Source of the DNA: Amphirosellinia nigrospora
Lineage: Eukaryota > Ascomycota > Sordariomycetes > Xylariales > Xylariaceae
Direction of reading: 5' to 3'
Assembly (NCBI GenBank): GCA_004123355.1
Contig: SCHM01000003.1
Coordinates: 1,674,001 to 1,738,000 of the forward strand
DNA: 64,000 bases
The notes below the pieces were generated by a model, which was not told the origin of the DNA, ran no database searches, and worked only from the letters and a program-made list of their open reading frames with translations. Below, piece after piece: positions 1 through 11,260 of the stretch. A program made the translations under genes and the position numbers. The number at the start of each line of letters is the position of its first letter. Positions within the stretch are counted from its first letter, which is position 1.

Positions 1-492
1 CTACCAAGATAACCTGAGGTCGACTGGGGCCCTCAATCTCAATGCTGAGAATGTCATTGGCAAAAGTCTTGCCAGATGCCCCTTGGGCATTTGAGATCCC
101 ATGATTTCCATAGCAGAATCCAAAAGCGTGGGCAAGTCTCCAAAGTTGGTGATTGACGGCGAAAACTGTTCAATCTTCTCTCGCTCCTCCACAGGACGGG
201 TGCTGTCCGGAATTACCTTGACCATCATTCTATCTATTGGTTCTCGCCGCAGAATAATCTCAGTTGCGAACTTAGTAGGCGGGTATTTGGTTCCTGAGAA
301 GGTAATATTGGTTAGAGCCTCAAGCACACTAGTCTTCCCTGACGACTGGTCGCCACAAACAACAACTAGGGGCGGGGATAGATCTTCGTCGAGGCCGAAT
401 TCGCGCAGGGAAATAATTATATCTAGAACCTGCCGTTGTCCATCTGTCTGGAGCTGTTCTAGTATTGAATTGTCGTTCATTTTGACGGGCAT
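1..492 (-). CDS. Dynamin-like GTPase, N-terminal part (cut by window edge)
   Basis: N-terminal GTPase domain of a fungal dynamin-related protein (Mx/Vps1-like accessory type), a membrane-remodelling GTPase. Seen: a P-loop GDQSSGKTSVLEALT at about residues 47-61, then a switch-I region KFATEIILRR with its conserved Thr. Close to the edge, FANDILSIEIEGP is followed by RPQVILV, the strand just before the DxPG motif, which lies outside the window. The last part is in a different frame from the start: a one-base change is needed near 98-101, in a GGG run around the codons for MGS. This is either an assembly indel or a real lesion. The start is Met at 492, with a second Met four residues later. About a quarter or less of a normal dynamin is present. 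The family call is firm; whether the gene is functional is unknown. Confidence 0.82.
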   Translation of the reverse strand: MPVKMNDNSILEQLQTDGQRQVLDIIISLREFGLDEDLSPPLVVVCGDQSSGKTSVLEALTNITFSGTKYPPTKFATEIILRREPIDRMMVKVIPDSTRPVEEREKIEQFSPSITNFGDLPTLLDSAMEIMGSQMPKGHLARLLPMTFSALRLRAPVDLRLSW

Positions 493-1485
493 AGTGCATG
501 GGATGAAAGAGTGTGTGAGATAGAGACCTAATTACGCTCCGTGCGGAGTAGAATGTGAGTTTTGGGGATTCGGAAAGATTGCAGTGCCCTACTTCGTGTT
601 GGCTGGAAATCTTCACAGGGAGAACCGAGCTGCGGGATAGGTAGAAGCGGTGGGTGTTTGCGAGTTGTGTGGGCGATGGTGTCCTGCTTCGCGAAGTGTG
701 CTGGAGACCCTAAAGTCAAGAGTGCCAAAATGAGTCAGAATGCCTACTAAGTAGGCAGGTAGGTATTGCTTGCAACAAATATCAAGGAGGTGCCTTCCTA
801 CTTACATATGTACCTGCCGACATGCACTTATGGACCAGGTAGGTCTTGAGTAGGTAGGCAAGTACCTCTGTAGCTTCTTCAGCTATCTACCTTCCAATAT
901 CTTTTGTAGAGAAGTGCTTGATCGAGGGACTTGATCACCGACATTGAAGCCGAGCAAACTACTTTCACTTCTATGCATCATTTACCTATTGACCCGCTGA
1001 GTGCTGGTTGGGGCAAACCAACACCGGATATTACCATGTGAGAGAAAGTTCCTGTAACCTGCCAGTATTACATCGGCTGTATTATCTGCCTACATGCTAG
1101 TTGGTAGTAGTCGCTTAATGAGAAATTAATTTTGGTATTTCAACTCAAGTCGCCCGGTAGCACTCAGTGCGAGGTACAGCAAGGACTGTTATCAAATATT
1201 TAGAAATATTAAGTGAAGAGATGAAGCCGAGAGAAACTGGGATCGTATCTTCCTACTACGGCTCAATAGTCGCTCATGTTTCTATGACATTCGTGTATTT
1301 CCCTTGACAACGATAGCTTCCAAGTTCTGGTGCTTTAACACTGATCTTTATGCCACCATACAGTCACGCGAGAACCACCTCCTGCGGTAAGAAATAACGT
1401 GTTCTTATATAGCCTTGTTCTGTCACCTTCCGAATAACCACTCCACTCCCGGCAAGTAAATCTCCGAGGAGCAGCCATCCGTCAA
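493..1485. other. Intergenic, no gene seen
   Basis: Short ORFs here are unrelated to any family I recognise. The stretch at 740-870 is rich in TAGGTAGG/CTACCTAC-type words common in fungal intergenic DNA. Confidence 0.5.
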
Positions 1486-1866
1486 TCAAAAAGAACCCCC
1501 GCTTCTCTCTCTTTCCTTGATAACCGTGATGAGGCCTTTAAGATCTTGCTTGAAGTGTTCATTCTCATCGTACTGTGATATCTCGAGGATGATGTCTACC
1601 AGCTCTCTCTGTGAGCGACAGTACAAATACAAACCCACGGTCGGATTCTGGATGTGTTCCCCAAAGGATATAGGCCTAGGCCTTTTGTGTTGCATGCGCT
1701 TCAAAATCGTGACAACGTCCTTGTGGGTGTTGAGGCTTTTGAGGCAGAGATTCATGATGATTTCCCGGAGCTCCGAACTGCGTAGTCCCCAGAGGCATTG
1801 CTTAAGAGTAAGCTTCTTAGGTCGTGCCGAGGTCTCGAATCCGGCTCGTCTCATTGGACTCGTCAT
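1486..1866 (-). CDS. Hypothetical protein, 126 aa, possible gene or terminal exon
   Basis: Unrecognised. The frame is open for 126 codons with a charged, mainly helical composition: LWGLRSSELREIIMNLCLKS, then RMQHKRPRPISFGEH, then an acidic/basic C-terminal helix ending in GGSF. That is more protein-like than neighbouring frames, but the opposite strand is also open over the same span. No signal peptide or membrane segment is visible. It could be the last exon of a longer gene whose upstream exons lie above 1866, or a chance ORF. I assign no function. Confidence 0.3.
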   Translation of the reverse strand: MTSPMRRAGFETSARPKKLTLKQCLWGLRSSELREIIMNLCLKSLNTHKDVVTILKRMQHKRPRPISFGEHIQNPTVGLYLYCRSQRELVDIILEISQYDENEHFKQDLKGLITVIKERERSGGSF

Positions 1867-3503
1867 ATGTGAAGGATAGGAGCTACCGCATTCTGAGATT
1901 GGAGTCCCATTGATTCGCCAGGTTGGCTCAATATAGTAGGAGCTGATTTCAATTTGAGTCAGTATTCTGTAGACCTCGTTTTAGTCCTGTCGAGGATAGT
2001 AGAAGCTTACCCACGAGGATCAGTTCGTCCTACCATATCACGGAGATTCCTTAGAATGCCTTTGTTGCAGTCGCTGTCGCCATTTTGCATGTTAATCCTG
2101 AAAGGCATTTCATGGATCTGCGCGGTAAATCTCGGTGCTGTTGCTTATTAGGGACTTTAGGTGATGTTGTCTCGACAGGGAATAGGGTCAACGAGGTAAA
2201 GGGGGTGATAGAAAGGTGGCAAAAATAATTTTGCAGTCATCGCCGCAGGATGGCCTGCTAGATGTCAAACATGAATCAAGGCTCGGCAGGAACAAGATGG
2301 GTTCATAGCATTACACGAACCGTGAGTAGCAGCTGGTATCCGTCACGGCGACTAAAGAATCTACGGTCAGATAACCTTGGAGCGATTGTTGGGATCACAT
2401 GACGTCACAGGTACAGTATCGCCTGCCAGTATGAGTTTCACCACAGGGAGCCTCCTAAGTAATCCCACTGGTAGGCAGGAATTTATCTTGTATGAAGGCT
2501 CTGTCTTTACGTATGGTTGTTACATTCTCCTTCCCAGCACCGGTGAATTTAAAGGATTAGGTAACATTAACTAGAATCTAGACAACCTCGTAATCGTTGT
2601 TTCTGTTCCTACCTCCTAGCTTTAGGTATATCGTTTCTTTCGGTCAGTTTCTTACACATATGCCACCAACTGCATCCAGGAACAAGCATCATAACGCAGG
2701 CCCAAATTATTTCGGGATGCAGGAACATAATAGGTAACTGAGTTCAGACTTGGAATCCGCACCCGCTTCAACGCTATGTTACATTTTGCCTGGCTATTTC
2801 CACACAATGTTGGCTTACCAACCGCAAGAAGTCCGCGCCTCGGACATCAAGCAAGTCCGATAATCTAGTTGGTGTGTGTAGTGCTTGACAGTCAATTAAT
2901 TAACCTTAACGAGTTCCGAGACTTAGCTCCGGGTAAGTAGCGGGCTACTGTGATGGAAACTCCTACGATATAAGCGGATGCGACAGGTGGTTGGTTATAG
3001 GGGTTGAGAAGTTCTCCGTTAGGCAACGTGCTAGCCAATCCAAAACGGAACAATGGGGATAAATTTGGGTTGGAGACCGGATATACGTGTAATCTAGTTG
3101 CACGGAAGGCCTGATTAGGGGATAGCTAGGTTCATGAATTGACCTTATTGGCCGCGGTTCGTTAGGAGCCAGGGTTCAATTCTGGCTGTATTCCTATCCA
3201 TTCCCCGACGCTGCTAAGTAAAAGTGTACTTCGCAACCAGTGTCCCTTAGAACTCCGGTCGTCAGTTTAGAACTACACCACACATTTTCTTGAGCAAAGT
3301 ACGAAATGTAAACATCATAGTTGTCCATATAAGGAAATTGAAGTATCGTCGGTGTCCGACAACACCGAGACTAGAATCTTCCTCCTACCCGATATGCACC
3401 CCTGATCCTAAAACATATGCACTTTTAATAAGGGATTGAATAATATCCTAAGATCGGGGTCGCTACTTGATTCATAATGACTGTTGCAGTTTAAGACTAG
3501 AAA
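1867..3503. other. Intergenic, no gene seen
   Basis: No convincing coding frame. A small hairpin at about 3169-3189 (AGCCAG stem, loop GGTTCAATT) resembles a tRNA T-arm but no tRNA can be folded around it. Confidence 0.5.
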
Positions 3504-3510
3504 TATATAT
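3504..3510 (+). promoter_or_regulatory. Possible TATA element of the CE3 esterase gene
   Basis: TATATAT lies about 85 bases before the CE3 ATG at 3592, a typical distance for a fungal TATA box. This rests on position and composition only. Confidence 0.3.
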
Positions 3511-3591
3511 AATAACATACTTGTCTTCAGTACGCAATGGAGATTATATGTTGGCCACAACACCTTTACAAGCGTCTTCTCATTCAATACC

Positions 3592-4377
3592 ATGGTTGCC
3601 CTCAAGTTTTTCGCTTCTTCGCTGCTTGCTAGCGCGGCGGTCGCCCAGAATGCCACTCTCCGCTATATGCCTTTCGGCGACTCTATCACGGAGATCATCT
3701 GCTGGCGGGCTATGCTGTGGGAGAAGCTACAAGCCACTGAATTCGCTTCGGTAAACTGGGTCGGATCCGGAAAGACTGAGAACAACTGCGGAGACTCAAA
3801 ATACGATCGCGACAACGAAGGCCACTCTGGATTCCTCGCTATCAACATCGCCAATAGCAAGCAGCTTGTTGGTTGGCTCCAGACCAACCCCGCCGACGTT
3901 ATTACAATGCACCTAGGCACGAATGATATCGTTCAGCAGAACAAGCCGGTTGACCAAATCATTGCCGCTTTCACAACGCTAGTTGGCGTGATGAGAGATA
4001 GCAACCCAAACATGAAAATCATTGTGAGTATTCGCGCTTTACAAATATGATCTTAAACAATTGACGTGTCTTTCCAGGTCGCACAGATCATTCCCATGGG
4101 TCTTGGAAGCTACAATACCGCAATTCAGAACCTTAACAAGGCCATCCCAACTTGGGCTCAGGGGCTAAACAAAACCGAGTCACCAATCTGGGTTGTGGAT
4201 CAATATACCGGGTTTAATGGCGCCAGTGACTTGCGCGATGGTGTGCACCCCAACCAGGGAGGAGATACTAAGATGGCTAACATCTGGTACCCTGCGCTTA
4301 TTCACGCGCTCGAGGTTGCGAAGGCCGACAAGTTGGCGGCGGCCGACAACAAGGTGGAGGTGCCTTTTATAGCATAA
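3592..4377 (+). CDS. Secreted SGNH/GDSL esterase, CE3 acetylxylan-esterase type
   Basis: Predicted secreted carbohydrate esterase removing acetyl groups from plant polysaccharides such as xylan. There are two exons, 3592-4023 and 4078-4377, with a 54-bp intron (GTGAGT...TTCCAG) that restores the frame exactly, giving 243 aa. Signal peptide is about residues 1-19 (VALKFFASSLLASAAVAQ). SGNH blocks: GDSIT with nucleophile Ser31, GHSG with the oxyanion Gly around 80, HLGTND with Asn111, and DGVHPN with Asp198 and His201. All four blocks are present, so the enzyme looks active. The length matches the single-domain members of the family and there is no carbohydrate-binding module. The ATG at 3592 is chosen because the signal peptide starts there; a longer open frame upstream adds no secretion signal. 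No frameshift is seen, unlike many neighbours. Confidence 0.9.
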
Positions 4378-5857
4378 GAAACTAGTAGCCGGTATGGTCT
4401 CATGAATATCACTCAATTCTAGGTATATATAACATGTCGCGGTTACAATTTGAAATTGATAGTTTTATCTGGTTTTACAAACCGAAAGGTGTGGAAGCAA
4501 TGTGAACAAATGAGTACTTTAGTAGGTGAATATGATTGTCTATCAACAAGATACTTTAGACTACTCAGACCTGCTTTAAGTTGCATGAATAAAAGCCTAC
4601 AGTACTCAAGATAACGGGAGAAGTTATTATTCGTAAAAGCAAATTCGTGACAACAACTCCAACGCGGGAGGAATCATAATGATGCATCCGTAAGCTTCTA
4701 TAGATGCCAAAAGTGGCTGTGTGTTACTTTCCAAGGTCAAAAGCACACCGGCTTCCGCTTTCCCGTGTTAAAAAATACTCACAGCTATCACTATACCCTA
4801 ATTCACTTGAGTTTCCTTATGGCCCCTTTTTGAACTATCTATGTAGGTAGTATAAGTTAGCTATTTAGGACTGGTGCACAGACCACCTGTATTAGGATTA
4901 AGCCACTATCAGCCTCAACAATGACAGCAGCTCTGGCGATCACGACCCAACCAGGACTCGGGGCTTCTGACGCCGAGCCGCATAAAGCTCCGCAATTTTC
5001 ATCAATCTCAATCAAGCCAACGCCTTCACACCAATACCCTAACAGGGGTCTCAATTTCCTCTATATTACCCAGCGAAACACTGACAGATGGCAGTCAGTA
5101 TTCAGCTCAATTACTGCCATGCTATCAACGTCAGCTGATCATCGACATAATTCTTGACGGTCTTTTCTCACACGCGCGACTCCGCCCGATAATGCAGACC
5201 GCGCACACAGCATCCTCAATTTAAAGGGGCAAAGGCAACTACAAACAATGTAATGCGCAAGTTGTTTAGCATCCCCTGCATATACCCTAGATCCTATACA
5301 TCTGACGGAGGACAAAGTACACGGTTTTGTACATACAGCTGTCGATCCGGGGAGCATTTCCGCCGACTCTGCCTCGTTTGGTCGATCAGCACTATGAACC
5401 CCATGGTCAAACTGTGAGAAGAACTCTAAAAAGCTGAATCCGGCATTCAAAAGAGCACATCATTTCTGAAATATGTCCTCCTCGTTGTCAAGGCCGTTTT
5501 CTTATGGGTCAAGATCACTTTACGAGGGTAGATACACCACCCGTAATTCCGTATGTCTCCATAAAGCAGGTAGATTATTCCGAACTATCAGGGTTCTTAT
5601 ATGACCATATAAGGCCATCGCGAGTATTATAATGCCGTCCATTTGTTATAATATACCATACACGGCCTACATTGCTTTTCCCGGTCGACATCACTGCGAA
5701 TCCAATGACCGAGTGTTCACTACAGAACCTGGTAACCAGATCTCTTGTGTAGTAACCCAGTACCTCGGTTTACGAGCCAAGATTCAGCACGCGTTGATCT
5801 CGCTGATCTTTGATACTTGGCTCTGTACCTGATGACTTCGATACCGCGCAAGCCAAC
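4378..5857. other. Intergenic, no gene seen
   Basis: Only short ORFs without protein-like features. Confidence 0.5.
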
Positions 5858-6778
5858 ATGCAATTAAGTTATTATGTATGGTCGCTCCTGCTGGCCTGCA
5901 GCGCTGCTCCAGGTGAAGCACATAGCTACGTCTCCAACATCAATGTCGATAGGTTGATGTACGATGGCTTCCGCCCGACCTCGCCAGACTCTAACCCCCT
6001 GGCAATCGGCTGGTCTACTACAGCCTTCGACCAAGGCTACGTAAATCAAACTGGGTTTACAACAGAGGAAATCATATGCCACCGGGGTTCTCGCAATGCC
6101 AACGCTCACGGTCTCGTTTCCGCTGGTGACCGGATACACGTGCAATGGAATGGATGGCCCATGTCCCACAAGGGCCCGGTCATGGACTACCTTGCGTCGT
6201 GTGGCGAAAACCAACCTTGCGAAAAAGTTAATAAGAACGATTTACGTTTCTTCAAGATTAGCGAGCTTGGGCTGGTTGATGGAGCCAACACCACAGCCGG
6301 ACCGGGGGGGCTTTGGGCACGGACCTCCTTATCGCCAACAACAATTCATGGATAGTTGAGATTCCCCCAGATCAAACCTGGCTTCTACGTACTACGCACC
6401 GAGATCATCGCCTTACATAATGCGACCAACGCTTTCGGTGCCCGAATTACCCCAGTGTCTCAACATTCGCATCGCGGGTAACGGTACCTTTCTGCCAAGT
6501 GGAACACTGGGGAAGGAACTCTACAGCCCAGACGAACCCAATGTACATTTAGATATCTACAATGGTCTATCCACGTATAAGATCCCGGGCCCAACTGTTA
6601 TCAGCGGAGTGAAGTCTGAGACGATTCCCCCTCTGAGTCACCCGGTACCAACAGGACCCGGTGCGACTTTCACCGGTACAGATACAGTACCCGTGACTAC
6701 CCAACTATCACGGCAACGTCAAGCGCCACATCTCCTAAACTCCCGACCATTAAACCTAGAGCCTATTTTAATGGGTAA
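5858..6778 (+). pseudogene. AA9 lytic polysaccharide monooxygenase, frameshifted
   Basis: Copper-dependent LPMO of family AA9 (formerly GH61), which oxidatively cleaves cellulose outside the cell. Signal peptide is residues 1-21, ending in GEA before His-Ser-Tyr. His1 of the mature protein is therefore preserved for the histidine brace, and the second brace His is in SHKGPVMDYLA. The body continues in other frames: DLLIANNNSWIVEIPP from about 6318, QIKPGFYVLRTEIIALH from about 6370, then PQCLNIRIAGNGT through YKIPGPTVISG from about 6450. A short Ser/Thr-rich tail (TITATSSATSP) ends at TAA 6776-6778. At least three one-base frame changes are needed. The first coincides with a run of seven G near 6304-6310 and the second with CCCCC. 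No carbohydrate-binding module is seen. Either a decayed copy or an intact gene with sequencing indels. Confidence 0.85.
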
Positions 6779-7388
6779 GGTTTGCACACAAAATTCTCCA
6801 TTTCAAGCTCGACAACATCATACGTCATTCCAAACTATTTATTCTACAACATGTTGTTGGCTGCGTACAAGGAGTTGGGAAAATTTTAACCTCGCCATTT
6901 TGCATACAAATGCTGAAGTGTTGGGATGGAAGCCTCCAGGACCGGAGGGTTCTGGCATCCGAAATTGGAGTCCCCTATCCCGCGTTCGCCTTACCGGGCG
7001 CTTGTTACTTGTGTTTAAGATAACTATTGAAGCAGGGCTGGTGGTTCCTTCGAGATTACTAAGGGGAATAGCCAATAATATGGCACGAAATTGGGTGGTA
7101 TTAACTAAGTGGCTATAACGTGGTAGAATTTTGAAGGGGGGAGGGAAGGGAGGGACTTTAACGAGATGTTCCAACATAACCACACTTTCTAGATTTATTT
7201 GAGAAACGGTCGTCTTGGCCGCACTGGTCCTGGAAATGAAACAGGGTTGCCCGTTGCGATGAATACAGTAGGAACTCGCGCACGCTTTCGTGTATCAGTT
7301 GCACGGCCAACGGCGGTTTGACCTTGTCACAAGGGCTCAGATAGAGGGCTTGGAATTGATTCAGATTGAGTAATAAGCAACTATGGTG
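6779..7388. other. Intergenic, no gene seen
   Basis: One long open frame continues past the LPMO stop, but its composition does not look like protein. Confidence 0.4.
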
Positions 7389-8280
7389 TCAAAGGGGCCA
7401 TATAGATCTAAGTTCCTTATTTCTCGAAGGGAGGATTCGTGCCCTTTTATGCTCAGAATGGCCTTCCTTTCCTACATCTTCGTCAACCTCCACGGGACCG
7501 AAAAGAAAAACCTGTATAGCCGGTGAGGCGAGTGTCTCGGTGTTCGATTTCAGCTTCGGTATCTGCTTACGACTCACGATGACTTCGTACGACTGCCTCA
7601 GCCTCGTAGGATAGTATTTAGCAAACTCCGTGTGGAACACTGCGTGGCACTGTATTGCGCACTCGCCAGGATCCGTGTGACAGACCTCTACAAGTAGCCG
7701 ACCCCGTTCTTGAAGACCGCCGGACTTAGCTCAAACTCCGCGGCCTCAGATAGCGTCGGCACGAGAATTGAGCAGCCGTTTCCTCAACCGTCAATCATCT
7801 TCGAGAGAACACGGAGCAAGCCAGGATCTTGCGCCCTTGCTGGATCGCTTCGGGGTGGACACTGTTGGCAATGCATTTGGTCATGCGCCTATAGACGTCC
7901 ATCAGCTCGGTCGGCAGGGTCGTCTTGAGCTCTTCGAGGTTTGCCTGCATCCAGCCCTCGTCAGACAGATTCTTTACCTCCTTCATCGCTGTGCTGACCC
8001 ACAGAAAAACGCCATCGGCGTGGCTCTTAATGTACTGCTTGATACCGTCAAAGACTGTGAGTTCGATGCTTTGATCATCCTCTAGGATGTCATCCATAAT
8101 CTGCTGGGTAATCCCTGTCTACCATGTGACTGGTGGCCTCCTGGTTCTTTTCCTCGAGTGCAAGAACCAATGGGGTGGGTTGCTTAATCCGCTGTCCTGC
8201 AAGTCGAGGCTTGAGTGGGCGCGTGGTCATTAGCCCCTTGATAATGCTCCTTCCTTTAGCGGCGCAGAGGCTTGCCATGG
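7389..8280 (-). pseudogene. NACHT-type NLR fragment (winged-helix region), decayed
   Basis: Relic of a fungal STAND/NLR protein read on the minus strand. The order of recognisable pieces is: about 8278-8090, TTRPLKPRLAG...PLVLALEEKNQEATS, the stretch after Walker B; 8097-7795, IKSHADGVFLWVSTAMKE, LEELKTTLPTELMDVYRRM and EAIQQGRKILACSVFSRR, the winged-helix signature of fungal NACHT proteins; then LTVEE and, after further frame changes, CHTDPGECAIQCHAVFHTEF near 7560-7690. The P-loop part is missing and no effector or repeat domain is visible. At least two frame changes and in-frame stops are present, so it cannot encode a full NLR. Identification rests on the winged-helix motifs; the 3' boundary is uncertain. 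Confidence 0.65.
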
Positions 8281-10209
8281 CCTAGAGTATTTGCTAGTAG
8301 GCGAGCTCGGTGATGCTTCTACTTATTCTCCAAGTGTGTTTAAAAGACCTCTAGATTTGTTTCCGTATCCAGCTTATCCCAAATATCCTGGAGTTCTGAA
8401 TACAATTGATTCTGAAAGTGGCCTGTGAATTGAGCATTGGATTCTCGCTACCTATTCTGATTCCGTATCCGTGTTGAAAGGCTTCGTACCGCAATGTCAC
8501 AAGTCCAGTACACGTATAGTCAACTGCAGACAGTCAAGTGCTCGACTTGGCAACGTTCTACTTTTGTAGTGTTGTGGTATAGTGTGCAGTTCTGTATCAT
8601 GACACACATGCTGTTGGGTCGTTAGCCTTGGAAATAGAAACACATGCAAGACCTTCCCAACAGAAAGAGGGGAAATAGGTCGAGAATTTGTCTCGGGATG
8701 GATCAAAAGAAGTTCACGTACTATTTATAGTGTCGGTCGAGTTGATGATGTTGAGATGATATCTGGGGTGTTTTGAAGGAACCGCCCGTAGGTATGAAAT
8801 GAAAAGACAAGCATCGTAGAAGTAATTTTGAAGAATTTGTTTTGAATAAAAAGAGTGGTATATACAAGGCTTCACTGACATACTGACAGCGTAGAGTGAT
8901 GGGACGTACCGTGCATAGTGATAGAGGCGAGCAAGCTTTCGCCCTATTTTCGACGACTAGTGTGGTGAATACCATCCACCGTGAAGATGAATCCGTCGCG
9001 GCACCGAGTTTTAATTAGACCACCGTCCCAAATGGAAAATCTCTGGTTCGAAAGTCGCGACAGAAGCAGAACCGCTTAGCCCAAGGGGAAACTGTATCGG
9101 GGAGCCAGCAGATGTTTGTGTCGGCCGAAGTCGAGCTGTGAAAGCTATGAGACTGTTAATCAAGTGAAATTGCGGAGCGTGTAATTTATCACTTACTTGA
9201 GAGTAAACCTCTCGTTTTTGCGGCATGGTCCAACAATAGCACGTAACACCGTCGCTCTTATCATTTTCTGCCTCCCAGCACCTTGGCACCTTGGCACCGG
9301 TTTGGCCATGTCCGCGCTAAGTTCGCCTTGTAGCCATAGTTGCAGCTTAAGTGAGAGTCGGCTGTCCTCTAGACTTTCTGAGAAGGCATCGTATAATCAT
9401 GGTATGTGTGTTTAGAACTTGCTACTACTGCAGTCAGAAGGGAAGGAGAATCATATCGAGCAGACTAAGGAAGATAGTGACGTGGTCGTGCTCTGGCTGG
9501 TATAGTCGAGGGCGCCGTAGTATTCGGTTTTAAAGGCTGGGGCGGATCGCTTGCGTAGTATAGAAAACGTCGGAACGGTTTGATTCCTAGCTCCAGGAGT
9601 TTTGGCTGCTAGCGACGTATTCCAGGGTTTCTCTCAGTATTAACTGCAGTAGAACCTGTCAATAATTAGTAAATGTCGATTTGCCTCGGAATGGAGGAGA
9701 ACATGCATGGTGTGCTATTTTCTCCAGGGTAAATGTTTGGGTGTAGTACGAGGGGAAATGGATGATTGATTGGTTCTTGTCGAACGTTATCTTATCTCTT
9801 TTGACATTTGTTTCTGTTCGGTGATGTCTTCAACGAAGTACAGTGTCTTTCCTGTGATGCTTATTACAAGCGGGTGGTTTCTCGTGATCTTGTCGAGTGT
9901 GAAGGTATTGGTTATCATGGGGGCCATGACGGTCTACCGTGACTATTATCCCTCCGTCGTAAACTTTGTTCTACTCACTGCTGACTACACCTGCAAATTC
10001 GGCCCTCCACTGACGCCACTGCCTCGCAAATTATAAAGTTCATCAATGGGTGGCTGCGAGAGCTGTGGCTGCCGTTATAACCTTCCATCGGGCAGTCGCA
10101 GTTAAAGACAGAAAAGCCCCGCTCTCCCAACAGACCACCAAACTTACTCCAAACCTATCCTTTTGGAATCATTATCACTCACACTACCTACCATTGGACG
10201 TATTTTAAA
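8281..10209. other. Intergenic, no gene seen
   Basis: Several ORFs of 60-90 codons without recognisable motifs. The last 100 bases before 10210 are C/T-rich, as is common in fungal promoters. Confidence 0.45.
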
Positions 10210-10725
10210 ATGCGCCATCAGTCTCGAAACTTAACGCCTGTGGACAAACACAAGACAGAGGATATTCTGTTTCCACTCTGGATTGCGCAATGTTTTATAA
10301 CATTACCACTGGCTGTTCTATACAACTGGCTAATAGGGATTTTTCTCTTTATGGCTGCGACTGTCTTGACAGGAGTCTTGATTGCTTGGGCGGATCATGA
10401 CGTATGGTGTGGTTTCCCATTTCCTGGACCCCGATTGACAACCGACTTCGATCAATCTCGCCAAAACGAGACACTGGAGATGCAGCCAATACGCGATGAA
10501 AGAACGGATTACAGACAATATTGTATATCATACAACAACAATTCGACACATGGCTACTGTCCTGCAAACGGTGAAGCATCTCCAGACGACAACCCTCCTC
10601 CATATAGCACTTTACCTGCCCCCAACAATTCAATTCCGACCAATTATGATGCGATGGCGACACATCGCCTCGCGGACGGCAAGCCTGCAGAGCCTTCAGA
10701 ACATGCACACTCGCCGACAGGGTAG
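10210..10725 (+). CDS. Small membrane protein with PPPY motif, uncharacterised
   Basis: 171-aa ORF from ATG 10210, no intron needed. Residues about 20-62 form one or two hydrophobic segments (LFPLWIAQCFITLPLAVLY, then WLIGIFLFMAATVLTGVLIA), followed by a polar, Asn/Pro/Ser-rich tail. The tail contains DDNPPPYSTLPAP, a PPxY motif of the kind bound by WW domains of Nedd4/Rsp5 ubiquitin ligases and their adaptors (family knowledge; its use here is inference). No signal peptide cleavage site is obvious. The upstream pyrimidine-rich stretch and the clean single frame support a real gene. I do not recognise a named family. Confidence 0.6.
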   Translation: MRHQSRNLTPVDKHKTEDILFPLWIAQCFITLPLAVLYNWLIGIFLFMAATVLTGVLIAWADHDVWCGFPFPGPRLTTDFDQSRQNETLEMQPIRDERTDYRQYCISYNNNSTHGYCPANGEASPDDNPPPYSTLPAPNNSIPTNYDAMATHRLADGKPAEPSEHAHSPTG

Positions 10726-11260
10726 CAAGACAGAACCGATATTGGTTGAATATATGGGCAATTCGTCTACAACTTCAGCGTTTCCATGCCAGGATGCGTC
10801 TATGTATGATAGCGGATGGGTAAAATGCTTAGCCGTATCGGCATATCACAGGCTTCATAGCTTATAATCAGCTAGCAGTCTTTTGCAATCTTAAATTGAA
10901 ACTTCTCACCTTGGCTTGTTTCCACTACTATACCCTTATAACACACATGTGACCTCCTTGATTCTATCCTGTTTGAGTTTGCCCAGCTATACATAAGCTT
11001 TCAAATAAGGGCCGGGAGCGACCCCAATTCTACCATATAAGGAAAACTGTCCGATATGATCCAGGAATGAGCCCCCAGTGACGGAAGCCCCAGGTAGACG
11101 GAGAAGTTGCCAACCGTCCTTCCAAGAAGACCTATTCAATTGCTGGGCTGCCTATGCTTGAATCTTTGTTTACTTTTTCTTCTTTAGGCTCACTGACATA
11201 CTGACCGCACATAGGGACAGGTACACTATAACTACCATTACTACCAACGAGACCATCACC
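10726..11260. other. Intergenic, no gene seen
   Basis: The frame overlapping the end of the previous gene is a shadow; nothing else is supported. Confidence 0.5.

Noticed and set aside
3120-3205. tRNA-like stretch with a T-arm word GGTTCAATTC and a possible 7-bp acceptor stem
   Set aside because: The T-loop and the acceptor stem cannot be placed at correct spacing, and no D-arm or anticodon stem forms.
6420-7118. 232-codon plus-strand ORF past the LPMO stop
   Set aside because: Only its first part overlaps LPMO sequence; the remainder is not protein-like and the LPMO frame ends at 6778.
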